Of a DNA stretch of 44,324 nt, positions 25,754 to 34,012 are shown one piece after another. The notes under the pieces were generated by a model. The model saw only the letters and a list, made by a program, of their open reading frames with translations. It did no database searches and was not told the DNA's origin. A program made the position numbers and the translations under genes. The number at the start of each line of letters is the position of its first letter. Within the stretch, counting starts at the first letter, position 1. This stretch comes from Furfurilactobacillus entadae (lineage in GTDB: Bacteria; Bacillota; Bacilli; Lactobacillales; Lactobacillaceae), in the NCBI RefSeq assembly GCF_045862745.1, contig NZ_BQXN01000020.1, positions 1-44,324 on the forward strand, written 5' to 3'.

Positions 25754-27337
25754 CTATGCCTGTGCTGAAAAGGCCGCATAATAATCAGCAAGGACAGCCA
25801 GAATCTGGGTCCCAATTTGGGCATAATCTGCGTTTGGTAAGTTGGCCTGTGAGACCCGCAAAATGCCGGCTGAAGACCCAAAACCAACGCCATCCATCAA
25901 CACGACACCACGTTTTTCAGCAAGCTGTTTCAAGAAATCGACCTCTTCAAAATTCGTCATTAGGTAGTCACGAAATTGTTTGCCATAACGTTTCTCGGCC
26001 AACCGGTAAATATCAACCAGCTCATAATAATGGGTGTTATCAGGTGAATCATTGTTTGGAATCCCCAACGCCTGATTGAGATCATGTTCACGGGTCACAA
26101 CCAGTTGTGTTGCTTCATCAATGTACGAATCGGGGCTTCCTGCAAGTAAGTGCGTTAATGAAAATAAGACCATCAGGATTTGCTGAGGCGTGGATAATCC
26201 CGCCGTATCGTATAACCCCACTGACCGACTGTCCGCCACTAGCCGTTCAATAAACGACAGTGTGTCCGGTTGTGTCACCACGCGACCGTAACGCTTTCTT
26301 AATCGTTGCGTTTGCTCGACAGGTAACTGTGAAATCAGCGCATCAAAGACATTTTCGTGAGCAACTGCGATCACCCCTAACCGCCAGCCAGTGGCACCAA
26401 ACAGTTTGGAATATGAGTAAACGAGCACCGTGTTTTGGGGCACAACGCTGTAGACAGACTTAAAATTGGGAACAAACGTCCCGTACACATCGTCTGTAAT
26501 AATCATCAGTTGAGGCCGGGCCGCCACCACGGCTTGTAAGGCAGCTAATGCCGCCTCGTTAAGCGCCATTGCCCCTGGATTGGATGGATTAACAAGGATC
26601 AATAGCTTAACCTGATCATCCTTAAGCTTGTCCACTTCACTTGGCTGAATCTCCCAGTTTTGGGCCTCTGTCGACCGTAAATCAACCTCAACCAGCTGAT
26701 AATCATCTAACGTCGGGATTTCTAAGTACGGTGTGAAAATCGGTGTGTTAATGGCGATTTTATCACCCGGTGCAATCAGTCCATTTTCACGTAACGTGTG
26801 AAAAATGTCGACAATGGCTGCCGTCCCACCTTCAGTTGGAAACAGGTTCGTCGCCGTCACTGTTTCGTCAAAGCCCATTGTTGCCGCTAAGTACTGGGTA
26901 ATAATTGGTTCCGTATACCGTAGCACACGTGGCGGAACAGGATAGTTGTTTCCAATGACCCCATCGACCCACTCAGCCACTACGGCATCAAGATCCGTCG
27001 TAACGTGCTCTTTCACGTACGTTAGCGATTCGCTCAAAAAGTGCCCATCAGCCGTTGAAAGGGTCGCACAGAACGCTTGGAGCCGCTCTGCAATGCCCTC
27101 CGGCTGAATATAGCCAGCCAGGTTACCAGTGTTCATGGTGCGTTGTGATTCGTTGAGGCCAAAACGCATCAGGTTAATCAATGCTGACCGGGCCGACACG
27201 TTGATCCAGTTCGGATTACCCCGCCCCGCATTCAAAAACACGTGGCCCCGCTGATCTCGTTTGGCGTAATCAATCAGTCGGTCACTAATTTCAAACGCTC
27301 CTAATTGCTCCAGTGCCCGTTCATCTTCACGCGTCAT
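25754..27337 (-). CDS. aspD: Bifunctional aspartate aminotransferase / aspartate 4-decarboxylase
   Basis: PLP enzyme of 527 residues, the length of bacterial L-aspartate 4-decarboxylases that yield alanine and CO2 and also transaminate. The N-terminal stretch GHVFLNAGRGNPNWI, LVNPSNPGAMA, ITDDVYG and the PLP lysine motif SYSKLFGATGWRLG are visible. The family often forms proton-motive-force generating decarboxylation together with the Asp:Ala antiporter AspT, but no such gene is adjacent here. Start at 27337 after GGAGG. Single-gene unit. Confidence 0.9.
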   Translation of the reverse strand: MTREDERALEQLGAFEISDRLIDYAKRDQRGHVFLNAGRGNPNWINVSARSALINLMRFGLNESQRTMNTGNLAGYIQPEGIAERLQAFCATLSTADGHFLSESLTYVKEHVTTDLDAVVAEWVDGVIGNNYPVPPRVLRYTEPIITQYLAATMGFDETVTATNLFPTEGGTAAIVDIFHTLRENGLIAPGDKIAINTPIFTPYLEIPTLDDYQLVEVDLRSTEAQNWEIQPSEVDKLKDDQVKLLILVNPSNPGAMALNEAALAALQAVVAARPQLMIITDDVYGTFVPNFKSVYSVVPQNTVLVYSYSKLFGATGWRLGVIAVAHENVFDALISQLPVEQTQRLRKRYGRVVTQPDTLSFIERLVADSRSVGLYDTAGLSTPQQILMVLFSLTHLLAGSPDSYIDEATQLVVTREHDLNQALGIPNNDSPDNTHYYELVDIYRLAEKRYGKQFRDYLMTNFEEVDFLKQLAEKRGVVLMDGVGFGSSAGILRVSQANLPNADYAQIGTQILAVLADYYAAFSAQA

Positions 27338-27416
27338 ATCGCTCTACCTCCACTGTTTAGTCGCCCCCATGATACCAATCTCGACCCGCTAATGTCCATT
27401 ATTAGCCGATTAAACA

Positions 27417-27461
27417 AAATGGCGGATGACCCAATCATCACATCAGGTCATCCGCCATTTT
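27417..27461. terminator. Terminator of the esterase gene
   Basis: AAAATGGCGGATGACC and GGTCATCCGCCATTTTT form a 16-base-pair stem immediately downstream of the esterase stop. Confidence 0.88.
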
Positions 27462-27469
27462 TATCACCA

Positions 27470-28261
27470 TTACTTTTTGAGGCTCGTCTTTAAGAACGCA
27501 AGCGTTTCGTCATAAACGTCGTCCAGATACCCCTTCGCGTGACGACTGCCTGGCAAAAAGCGACTCACAGTCGGAACTTGAACCGCGTTTAGCGCCCTCA
27601 CTAAATCAATCACCCCACTTGTCGGGACAAATTCATTAAGCGAGTTAGCAAGGTACATCGGTCCAGCAGTCTGAGAAACATGTTTTGCTGGTGTTGCCGC
27701 AGTGTATTGATCTGTCTGACCATCAAAATAATTCGTGACAAACCATTTATAAAAACCATCGTTTGCCCCGGTTTGGTTGATCTGGCTACTAGCCGAATGA
27801 ACAAAATCCTGAGCGGTGTCTTGCTGGGCAACAACGTCTTGATGGTCGCGTAGCCAATCATCAATATCAAGGATTCCGGATAATGACACCGTTGGGAGCC
27901 CATATTTCAGCCCCATTTCAACAGCCATGTTGCCACCAGCTGATGACCCAACGACGCCCACGTGTTCGTTATTATAGGGACTTGTTTTGAGCCATGTCAT
28001 AACGTGATCCATGTCGGTTAACGGATCCGGATAGTGACCCGCTGGCGTGATTCGATAGTTTGGAACAATCACAACAAACCCATCGTTTGCTAATCGCGTC
28101 GCCCAGTCGCGGTCCTTTTCTTTATCGCCTCTAAACCAACCACCACCATGAATGTCGATTAATGTTCCCAGTGGTTCCACGGTTTCATCCGCATACACGT
28201 CAAGCGCTAATTCGTTAGCCTGATCATAAACAATGTCTTGCTTCTCAAGAATTTTACTCAT
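27470..28261 (-). CDS. Alpha/beta hydrolase, carboxylesterase type
   Basis: A 263-residue cytoplasmic hydrolase of the BD-FAE/hormone-sensitive-lipase-like branch. The oxyanion motif HGGGW is near residue 39, the nucleophile elbow is GSSAGG near residue 107, and the C-terminal catalytic His is likely the one in SRHAKGYLDD. The substrate is probably a short-chain ester but cannot be read. The start at 28261 follows the usual spacing to a GGGTGACAG site, which is weaker than for neighbours. Separate unit with its own terminator. Confidence 0.87.
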   Translation of the reverse strand: MSKILEKQDIVYDQANELALDVYADETVEPLGTLIDIHGGGWFRGDKEKDRDWATRLANDGFVVIVPNYRITPAGHYPDPLTDMDHVMTWLKTSPYNNEHVGVVGSSAGGNMAVEMGLKYGLPTVSLSGILDIDDWLRDHQDVVAQQDTAQDFVHSASSQINQTGANDGFYKWFVTNYFDGQTDQYTAATPAKHVSQTAGPMYLANSLNEFVPTSGVIDLVRALNAVQVPTVSRFLPGSRHAKGYLDDVYDETLAFLKTSLKK

Positions 28262-28361
28262 CAGCTGTCACCCCACGTTAATTTAAATTGTTTACAATTT
28301 TTATGTGTTCAGTATAGGCACAATGCCAGTCACCGGCAAGATTTCGTTCTCATAACTATTT

Positions 28362-29324
28362 CTAAATGCCAGTAATGATGCCAAGTCCAATCGCCAGAAC
28401 AAGCGAAACTGTGAGTAACACCGAGTTTTTAACCGATAAAACAAAACTCTGCGACTTGATCATCTTCGCTGAAAATGCCACATTGTTTCGATGAATCAAC
28501 GGTGCCGAAAGCAAGACTAACAGGGCCAACTTAGGTAGGATCCCCATCAAAACAGCCACAATGACGCACAGATAGCCCAATCCGTAACTAACTCGCCAAA
28601 CGGTTAGCATTGTTCGCTGCCCCAGCAAAACGACAATTGTCTTTCGGTCATTTAATTTATCTTCCTCAACGTCACATAAATTATTCGCCAGCATAATGTT
28701 GCTGATGGCAAAAACTGCCAGACCAGACGCAAGCAAGATTTCGCCAGCAGCCGTCCACGTCATCTGACGCGCCGGGGCAATGTTAACGTAAACGGCCGCC
28801 AACATAATAACGTACCCCATCGTTAGTCCCGAAACTGCTTCACCAAACGGTGTTGTCGAAATTGGTCGGGCTCCGCCAGCGTAAAAGTAGCCAATTAAGC
28901 AACCAAAAAGCCCCATTAAAATAAGTTGCCAGCTAAAGGGCCCCCACGTTAGCTTTAGTAACGCCACACCCAAAACGGCTGCCGTGGTCACTAACGTCAC
29001 GATGACACCGATCCCGGTTCGCTTGGAAATCGCATAGTGACCCACCACGTTTGTCACCTTTTTAAACGTTTCTTCATCTTTTGCGTGGATAAAGTCCTGA
29101 AGATTATCGTTAGCATTCACCGCCATGTGTAACAACTCGTTAATCACAAAAAACAGCAAACTGTTTATAAGAACAAAACTATGAAAATTATACCAGGCAT
29201 ATAGGAGTCCCAGAATAAACGGCAACACACTGGCAACCATTGATTGCATTTCAACAAATTCTAAAAAGACTTTCGGTTTCATTTTCACTTCGACGAGAAC
29301 AACGGCCTTGGTCCCAGTCCCCAT
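28362..29324 (-). CDS. UbiA-superfamily prenyltransferase (MenA-like)
   Basis: Polytopic membrane prenyltransferase of 320 residues, probably of the 1,4-dihydroxy-2-naphthoate polyprenyltransferase (menaquinone) type. Asp-rich site 1 is NDNLQDFIHAKD at 72-83, and site 2 is NNLCDVEEDKLNDRKT, matching the NDxxD and DxxxD metal-prenyl-diphosphate sites. Nine hydrophobic segments. ATG at 29324 follows AGAGGGG; the TTG just before it is rejected. No other quinone gene is in the window, so the acceptor is inferred only; many lactobacilli carry only part of the menaquinone pathway. Confidence 0.87.
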   Translation of the reverse strand: MGTGTKAVVLVEVKMKPKVFLEFVEMQSMVASVLPFILGLLYAWYNFHSFVLINSLLFFVINELLHMAVNANDNLQDFIHAKDEETFKKVTNVVGHYAISKRTGIGVIVTLVTTAAVLGVALLKLTWGPFSWQLILMGLFGCLIGYFYAGGARPISTTPFGEAVSGLTMGYVIMLAAVYVNIAPARQMTWTAAGEILLASGLAVFAISNIMLANNLCDVEEDKLNDRKTIVVLLGQRTMLTVWRVSYGLGYLCVIVAVLMGILPKLALLVLLSAPLIHRNNVAFSAKMIKSQSFVLSVKNSVLLTVSLVLAIGLGIITGI

Positions 29325-29470
29325 CAATCTCCCCTCTGCATTTTTCGCATTAACGATCGACTACTGACAAGCACACCCTGTCACCTCAATCATCACCGAT
29401 AACACTCATTTTGTCGATAACCTTTCGTTTTTTTGTGTCGCTTCTTCATGTGATTTTCCGCTGGCCAATT

Positions 29471-29501
29471 AAAAAAGCACCCACAATGTGGATGCTTTTG
29501 C
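29471..29501 (-). terminator. Terminator of gap
   Basis: Minus strand AAAAGCATCCACA-TTGTGGGTGCTTTTTT forms a compact stem and T run just after the gap stop. Confidence 0.88.
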
Positions 29502-29507
29502 ACGGAA

Positions 29508-30515
29508 TTAAGCAATTGCTTCAGCCTTCAGTGTCCGAATCATGTTGCAAACAAATCCGTATTCATTATCGAACCATGTCGCTGTCTTAACCACTTGGAA
29601 ATCACCGTTTGTCGTCACTTCCGTTTGCGTTGGGTCAAAAACTGCCCCGTGAGTATCCCCAATGATATCGGAGGAAACAATCTCATCATCATTCCAACCA
29701 AAGGCAGGATTGTTCTCAGTGTATTGCTTGATTGCGTCGTTCACTTGGTCAGCTGTGACTTCCTTGTCCAAAACAGAGACCAGTTCACAGACAGAACCAT
29801 CCACAACTGCAACCCGTTGTGCATGCCCGTTTAAGTGGCCTTCCAGTTCAGGAATCACAAGGCCAATGGCATTAGCTGCCCCCGTTGAATGTGGAATGGT
29901 GTTTGCGGAAGCGGTCCGGTTTGGCCGGAATTTGTTCCCTTTAGGCCCATCCAAAATCATTTGCGAACTTGTAAATGCGTGAATTGCAGTAATGGTCCCA
30001 ACCTGAATGCCAAACTCCTGGTTAAGGAAGTACGCCATTGGTGCTAACGCATTCGTGGTACAAGAACCCACGGAGATGATTTTGTCATCAGCGCTGATCA
30101 AGTCGTCGTTAACGCCCATCACAATTGTCTTCATTGGACCAGCTGGCGCAGAAATGACAACCTTCTTGGCCCCTGCTTCAAGGTGCGCTTGTGATTTGGC
30201 TTCGGACGTGTAGAAGCCGGTACATTCAAGGACGATGTCAACGCCATCATTACCGACCCACGGAATGTTCTTAGCGTCACGTTCTGAGTAAACCCGAATT
30301 TTCTTTCCGTTGACGATCAAAGAATCCTCAGTTGAACTAACGTCTGCTTTTAGGGTGCCAAACGTGGAATCATATTTAAGTAAGTAAGCCAACATTGCTG
30401 GGCTCGTTAAATCATTAATTGCAACAACATTTAGATCAGGATCGTTAACTTCAAGCATGCGCCGAAATGAGTCTCGACCAATCCGACCAAAACCATTAAT
30501 ACCGATGTTTGCCAT
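29508..30515 (-). CDS. gap: Glyceraldehyde-3-phosphate dehydrogenase, type I
   Basis: Glycolytic enzyme converting glyceraldehyde-3-phosphate, phosphate and NAD+ to 1,3-bisphosphoglycerate. The 335-residue protein has the Rossmann start IGINGFGRIGR, Asp35 (AINDL) favouring NAD, the active-site SCTTNALAP with Cys152, and the His general base in TAIHAFTSS. Start at 30515 after AGGAGG. Alone, with its own terminator, whereas homofermentative relatives usually keep gap in a cggR-gap-pgk-tpi-eno cluster, so it may be the only or an additional copy. Confidence 0.97.
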   Translation of the reverse strand: MANIGINGFGRIGRDSFRRMLEVNDPDLNVVAINDLTSPAMLAYLLKYDSTFGTLKADVSSTEDSLIVNGKKIRVYSERDAKNIPWVGNDGVDIVLECTGFYTSEAKSQAHLEAGAKKVVISAPAGPMKTIVMGVNDDLISADDKIISVGSCTTNALAPMAYFLNQEFGIQVGTITAIHAFTSSQMILDGPKGNKFRPNRTASANTIPHSTGAANAIGLVIPELEGHLNGHAQRVAVVDGSVCELVSVLDKEVTADQVNDAIKQYTENNPAFGWNDDEIVSSDIIGDTHGAVFDPTQTEVTTNGDFQVVKTATWFDNEYGFVCNMIRTLKAEAIA

Positions 30516-30639
30516 AAATCAATACCTCCTAAAATATTTAAACGATTAACTACACCGTCAGTATAGCCTCAATTAAAAATCTACTGGGAAATTTGTGCTC
30601 GCTAAGTTTTAAGGTGCCCATAGTCCCGTCTGCGAAAAC

Positions 30640-30987
30640 TCACTGAAGTGCAATAATGGCTTGGATGGTCTCGTCAAAAGCCCCAACTGCTTCTTTATAG
30701 GCGCTCAAATCACGGCCAAATTGGTCATTAAATGCATCCAAGCCTTTCCCAGCAAAGACATATTCATATTTATAAATTTCTTCATATTGGGCCGCAAACT
30801 GTTTTAACAGCGGATGCTGTTTTTCACCACTCAACTGTAATGCCATTTGGATCACGCGAAAATCAGTGTATGCTAACTCAAATTGAACGGCCCAAGCACG
30901 CATAAAGTCATGCTGGGCTTCAATATGAGCGTAATGGTGGTCAACCGTCCACTGCAAACGGTGAATGGAATCAATGACGTCTAACAT
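30640..30987 (-). CDS. Hypothetical alpha-helical protein
   Basis: A 115-residue soluble protein not recognised. It is rich in aromatic and charged residues (LQWTVDHHYAHIEAQHDFMRAW, KYEYVFAGKG) and predicted largely helical, with several His in the first 30 residues. ATG at 30987 follows GGGAAGG at good spacing. No partner gene on the same strand within 80 bases; msrA lies upstream on the same strand beyond 90 bases. Nothing in the sequence shows its role. Confidence 0.7.
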   Translation of the reverse strand: MLDVIDSIHRLQWTVDHHYAHIEAQHDFMRAWAVQFELAYTDFRVIQMALQLSGEKQHPLLKQFAAQYEEIYKYEYVFAGKGLDAFNDQFGRDLSAYKEAVGAFDETIQAIIALQ

Positions 30988-31077
30988 CGTAAAGACTTCC
31001 TTCCCTAATTATGGGAGTAGTCTATCACGAAGCGAGCGCCATTAAAAAAATTCGTTCTCGATTATTTTGATCATCCA

Positions 31078-31902
31078 CTACGGACGGCTTACATGCCGAC
31101 TAAACCAATTTTTCATCCGCTGCCACGCAAAGTACTGGTGGCGACTCCGCTCCATCATGCGATACCGTTTTGTCTGTTTTAGATAAAATTGTTGGTGATA
31201 GTTTTCTGCCGGCCAAAACGTGCTGGCGTTAACGATTGGTGTCACAATCGGACGGTGATACCGCTTAGATTCAATCAGCTGTTCTTTTGACGCCTCAGCC
31301 ACCTGCCGTTGTGCAGAATTACGCACAAAAATAATCGGGCGGTACTCCTCACCGCGATCGTTCACCTGCCCCGCGTTATCGGTCGGATCAATAATTTGCC
31401 AAAAGAGTCCAACCAGTGCCTGGTAAGTCATCACCTTGGGGTCAAACACAATTTGAACGGCTTCAACGTGTCCCGTTGTCTGTGAAATAACCTGATCGTA
31501 AGTCGGCGAATCAACATGACCTCCGGTATACCCGGACATAACGGAAATAATTCCGGGCCGCGTTTCAAATGGTTCAACCATGCACCAAAAACATCCGCCA
31601 GCAAACACGGCAACATCATACCGCGCATCCTTTACAGCCGCCTCATGCCGGGCAAAATCGTAAGCCGCAATTTGTGGTTGATTATGGATAAGTTCCGCGT
31701 AATAATCCGCTAAATCCGGGGTCAAATTATCGCGCACGGCTAACGGTCGGAGTTTACTTTCCAAGGTGGCCAAACTTGCTTTCACATTGGCCCCATTTTC
31801 AATTTGTTGCTTAGTCGTTACTAACTGTTCACGTTCCCACGCCCGCGTTCCCGGATTTAAGATCAACTTAGCCAGCGTGTTTATCTGGTCTTGTTCATTC
31901 AC
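31078..31902 (-). CDS. msrA: Peptide-methionine (S)-S-oxide reductase with N-terminal extension
   Basis: Repairs oxidised methionine in proteins. The catalytic motif GGCFWC begins about residue 103, followed by GYTGGHVDSPTY and GHVEAVQIVFDP, all MsrA signatures. Compared with the usual roughly 170-residue enzyme it carries about 95 extra N-terminal residues (EQDQINTLAKLILNPGTRAWER and onwards), predicted helical and of unknown role, plus a basic C-terminal tail. The GTG at 31902 is chosen because GAGGG lies ten bases upstream; a TTG at 31923 would swallow that site. Single-gene unit. Confidence 0.9.
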   Translation of the reverse strand: MNEQDQINTLAKLILNPGTRAWEREQLVTTKQQIENGANVKASLATLESKLRPLAVRDNLTPDLADYYAELIHNQPQIAAYDFARHEAAVKDARYDVAVFAGGCFWCMVEPFETRPGIISVMSGYTGGHVDSPTYDQVISQTTGHVEAVQIVFDPKVMTYQALVGLFWQIIDPTDNAGQVNDRGEEYRPIIFVRNSAQRQVAEASKEQLIESKRYHRPIVTPIVNASTFWPAENYHQQFYLKQTKRYRMMERSRHQYFAWQRMKNWFSRHVSRP

Positions 31903-31954
31903 TACACGTACACCCTCTAACAATGTTCCGTTTTAAAATCCATCGTTAACTCAA

Positions 31955-31984
31955 TAAAAAAATCGCACTTAAATGCGATTTTAA
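31955..31984 (-). terminator. Terminator of the CsbD-like gene
   Basis: Minus strand AATCGCA-TTTAAG-TGCGATTTTTTT, right after the stop of the small CsbD-like gene. Confidence 0.8.
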
Positions 31985-31994
31985 ACGTCCGTGA

Positions 31995-32225
31995 TTAATT
32001 TAGATCTTCTTTCAATTTGCCAATGCCTTCTTCCACATTGCCGCTAATCTTATCACCAGTATCCCCAGTCAATGCACCCTTGACTTGCTTAACTTTTCCC
32101 TCTGCTTGGTCACTTAGGTTATCTAATGATGACTGAATCTCTTTCATTCGATTATCATCTTGCAAGAGCGAGTACAAAAATGCAACGTTGGCAGCTAAAC
32201 TGATCCCTAATAAAATGTTTTTCAT
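31995..32225 (-). CDS. Small CsbD/YtxH-like protein with N-terminal membrane helix
   Basis: A 76-residue protein with one membrane helix (ILLGISLAANVAFLYSLL) followed by a charged helical part that ends in KVKQVKGALTGDTGDKISG, a CsbD-like stretch. Proteins of this type are general-stress proteins in Gram-positive bacteria with unproven roles. Two ATG codons (32228, 32225) follow GGAGG; the second has better spacing. Own terminator. Confidence 0.8.
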   Translation of the reverse strand: MKNILLGISLAANVAFLYSLLQDDNRMKEIQSSLDNLSDQAEGKVKQVKGALTGDTGDKISGNVEEGIGKLKEDLN

Positions 32226-32351
32226 CATATAACCTCCATTTCCTTTACTGGTTACATCATAATCAGTTTTTATTGGGCACTCAAGAAATACGCTTATCCA
32301 GAAGCATTTAACACATTAAATTTTTCTGACCATAGTTGGTTTAGCACAATA

Positions 32352-32402
32352 AATTCAAAAAAGCGATTCTTCCAATTAATCAGAAGAATCGCTTTTTGAA
32401 TT
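32352..32402. terminator. Terminator of the larABCDE operon
   Basis: ATTCAAAAAAGCGATTCTTC and GAAGAATCGCTTTTTGAAT pair perfectly around an 11-base loop, just after the larE stop. Strong in either direction. Confidence 0.92.
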
Positions 32403-32412
32403 CAATACCTTT

Positions 32413-33246
32413 TTAGGCCATTAAGGCAACTTTTGTCGCTTCATCCAGTTGTTCATTCATCCGCCCTGACTTAAAACCAGCCAGATCTAGCGTCACAAAT
32501 TCGTAGCCGAATGCTTGTAATTGATCATTGATCGTTGCTGCAAGTGCCGTAAAGTCGGTCAATTGGTCACTTGGAACCTCAACCCGTGCAATTTCGCCGT
32601 GGTCACGAACCCGCACCGTTGGAAAACCAAGTTGCCGCAATGCCTTTTCAGCTGCCATAACCCGGTTGATTTTTGCCAACGTTAGTTTCGTGTTGTATTC
32701 AAACCGTGATGAAACTGAGCATGACGCAACCTTGTTCCAGTTGGTCAAACCCATTTCTTGCGCAGCTGCGCGAACGTCTGTCTTATAGAAATCAGCCAGT
32801 TGTAACACTGATTCTGCCCCGGCTTCATTCCGAGCAACTAACCCAGGACGGAAATCATCATTGTCATCCATGATCATCCCATCCAAGACGTGGTGAATAT
32901 CATGGGCAGCAGCAATTTCATTCATCCGTTGATAGAACATTTTCTTTGAATAGTACCAGGTTTCTGGTGTGTTATTTTCAATGTGTTCATCACTCAAGTA
33001 GTTCAGGGTGACGCCTTCAACGTTTGCCCCAAGTTGTTTAGCTAACTGAATGGCTTTGTTATATTCATCGTCGGTAAATAATTCTGAATTTGCGACAACA
33101 GCCAAAACGTTATCCTGACCAAGTGTATCCAGGGCCGCTTTCAAAACAACCGTGGAGTCGATGCCGCCGGAAAAGGCAACTAAGACCGTTCCCATATCTG
33201 CTAAAGTTGTTGTTAAAACCCGGTTCTTTTCTGTTAATGTCATCAT
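32413..33246 (-). CDS. larE: LarE, sacrificial sulfur transferase for the nickel-pincer cofactor
   Basis: Adenylates the cofactor precursor and donates the sulfur of its own cysteine to make the dithiocarboxylate of the nickel-pincer nucleotide. The PP-loop SGGIDS lies at 26-31, and the sacrificial cysteine is Cys176 in ASCSVSSRFEY, the same number as in L. plantarum LarE when the first of two Met codons (33246) is used. 277 residues, usual length. Last gene of larABCDE, 31 bases after larD, followed by a strong terminator. Expected to be used twice per cofactor, once per thiocarboxylate. Confidence 0.95.
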   Translation of the reverse strand: MMTLTEKNRVLTTTLADMGTVLVAFSGGIDSTVVLKAALDTLGQDNVLAVVANSELFTDDEYNKAIQLAKQLGANVEGVTLNYLSDEHIENNTPETWYYSKKMFYQRMNEIAAAHDIHHVLDGMIMDDNDDFRPGLVARNEAGAESVLQLADFYKTDVRAAAQEMGLTNWNKVASCSVSSRFEYNTKLTLAKINRVMAAEKALRQLGFPTVRVRDHGEIARVEVPSDQLTDFTALAATINDQLQAFGYEFVTLDLAGFKSGRMNEQLDEATKVALMA

Positions 33247-33277
33247 GATTTCCTGACTTTCTTGTCTAAGTGACTAA

Positions 33278-33991
33278 CTACATACCCCAAAATGTTTTCA
33301 TAAACAGAGCTGCTGCTGCAGCCCCAAAAAATGGTGCGATTCCTGGAACTAAAATTCCGTACTGCCAATCATTTCCCGTTTTGTTTTTAATGGGCAAGAG
33401 CGCGTGCGCAATTCGGGGGCCCATGTCACGCGCAAGGTTCATCGCGAACCCGGTGGTCCCACCAAGGCCCATTCCGACAGCCCACACAAGCACCCCAACA
33501 CCAATATCGATTCCGGCTGTTTCCTTCGTGGCCGCAATGGCTAAGATCCCGGTAATGAAGATAAACGTTGCCACAAATTCAGAGAAAAAGTTGCGTGGTA
33601 AATCGCGAATTCCCGGTGACGTTGAAAAAATGTTGCGAATGTCAACGGGGTCAACGCTGTCAGCAGAGGCATCAAAGTGATCCTTGTACATGATCCAAAC
33701 GATAATTGCCCCAACAATTCCGCCCACGACCTCAGCCAGTGAATACGGAATGAACCGGCTCCATGAAACGTGCCCAAGAATACACTGTGCTAACACCATT
33801 CCTGGATTGAGATAAACATTGCCAAAAATAAACAGAGCAACCGAAATCCCGAAGCCCCATGTTGAAATTGCGAATAAATGACCTGACCCATGGTACTTCG
33901 TTTTGTTTAATACGGTGTCGCAGTGAACGCCGACCCCAAATATAACCATCAACGCTGTCCCCATGAATTCAGCTAGTAACTGATGTCCCAC
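33278..33991 (-). CDS. larD: LarD, MIP-family lactic acid channel
   Basis: Glycerol-facilitator-type channel of 237 residues for lactic acid across the membrane, as shown for LarD of L. plantarum. It has six membrane segments and two half-helices; the two asparagine boxes are atypical: NPG (YLNPGMVLA) instead of NPA, and NLA (FAMNLARDMGPR) in the second. The GTG start at 33991 follows GGAGGAA. It lies between larC and larE in the conserved order. Confidence 0.92.
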   Translation of the reverse strand: MGHQLLAEFMGTALMVIFGVGVHCDTVLNKTKYHGSGHLFAISTWGFGISVALFIFGNVYLNPGMVLAQCILGHVSWSRFIPYSLAEVVGGIVGAIIVWIMYKDHFDASADSVDPVDIRNIFSTSPGIRDLPRNFFSEFVATFIFITGILAIAATKETAGIDIGVGVLVWAVGMGLGGTTGFAMNLARDMGPRIAHALLPIKNKTGNDWQYGILVPGIAPFFGAAAAALFMKTFWGM

Positions 33992-34012
33992 TGAAAAGTT
34001 CCTCCAAAGTGT

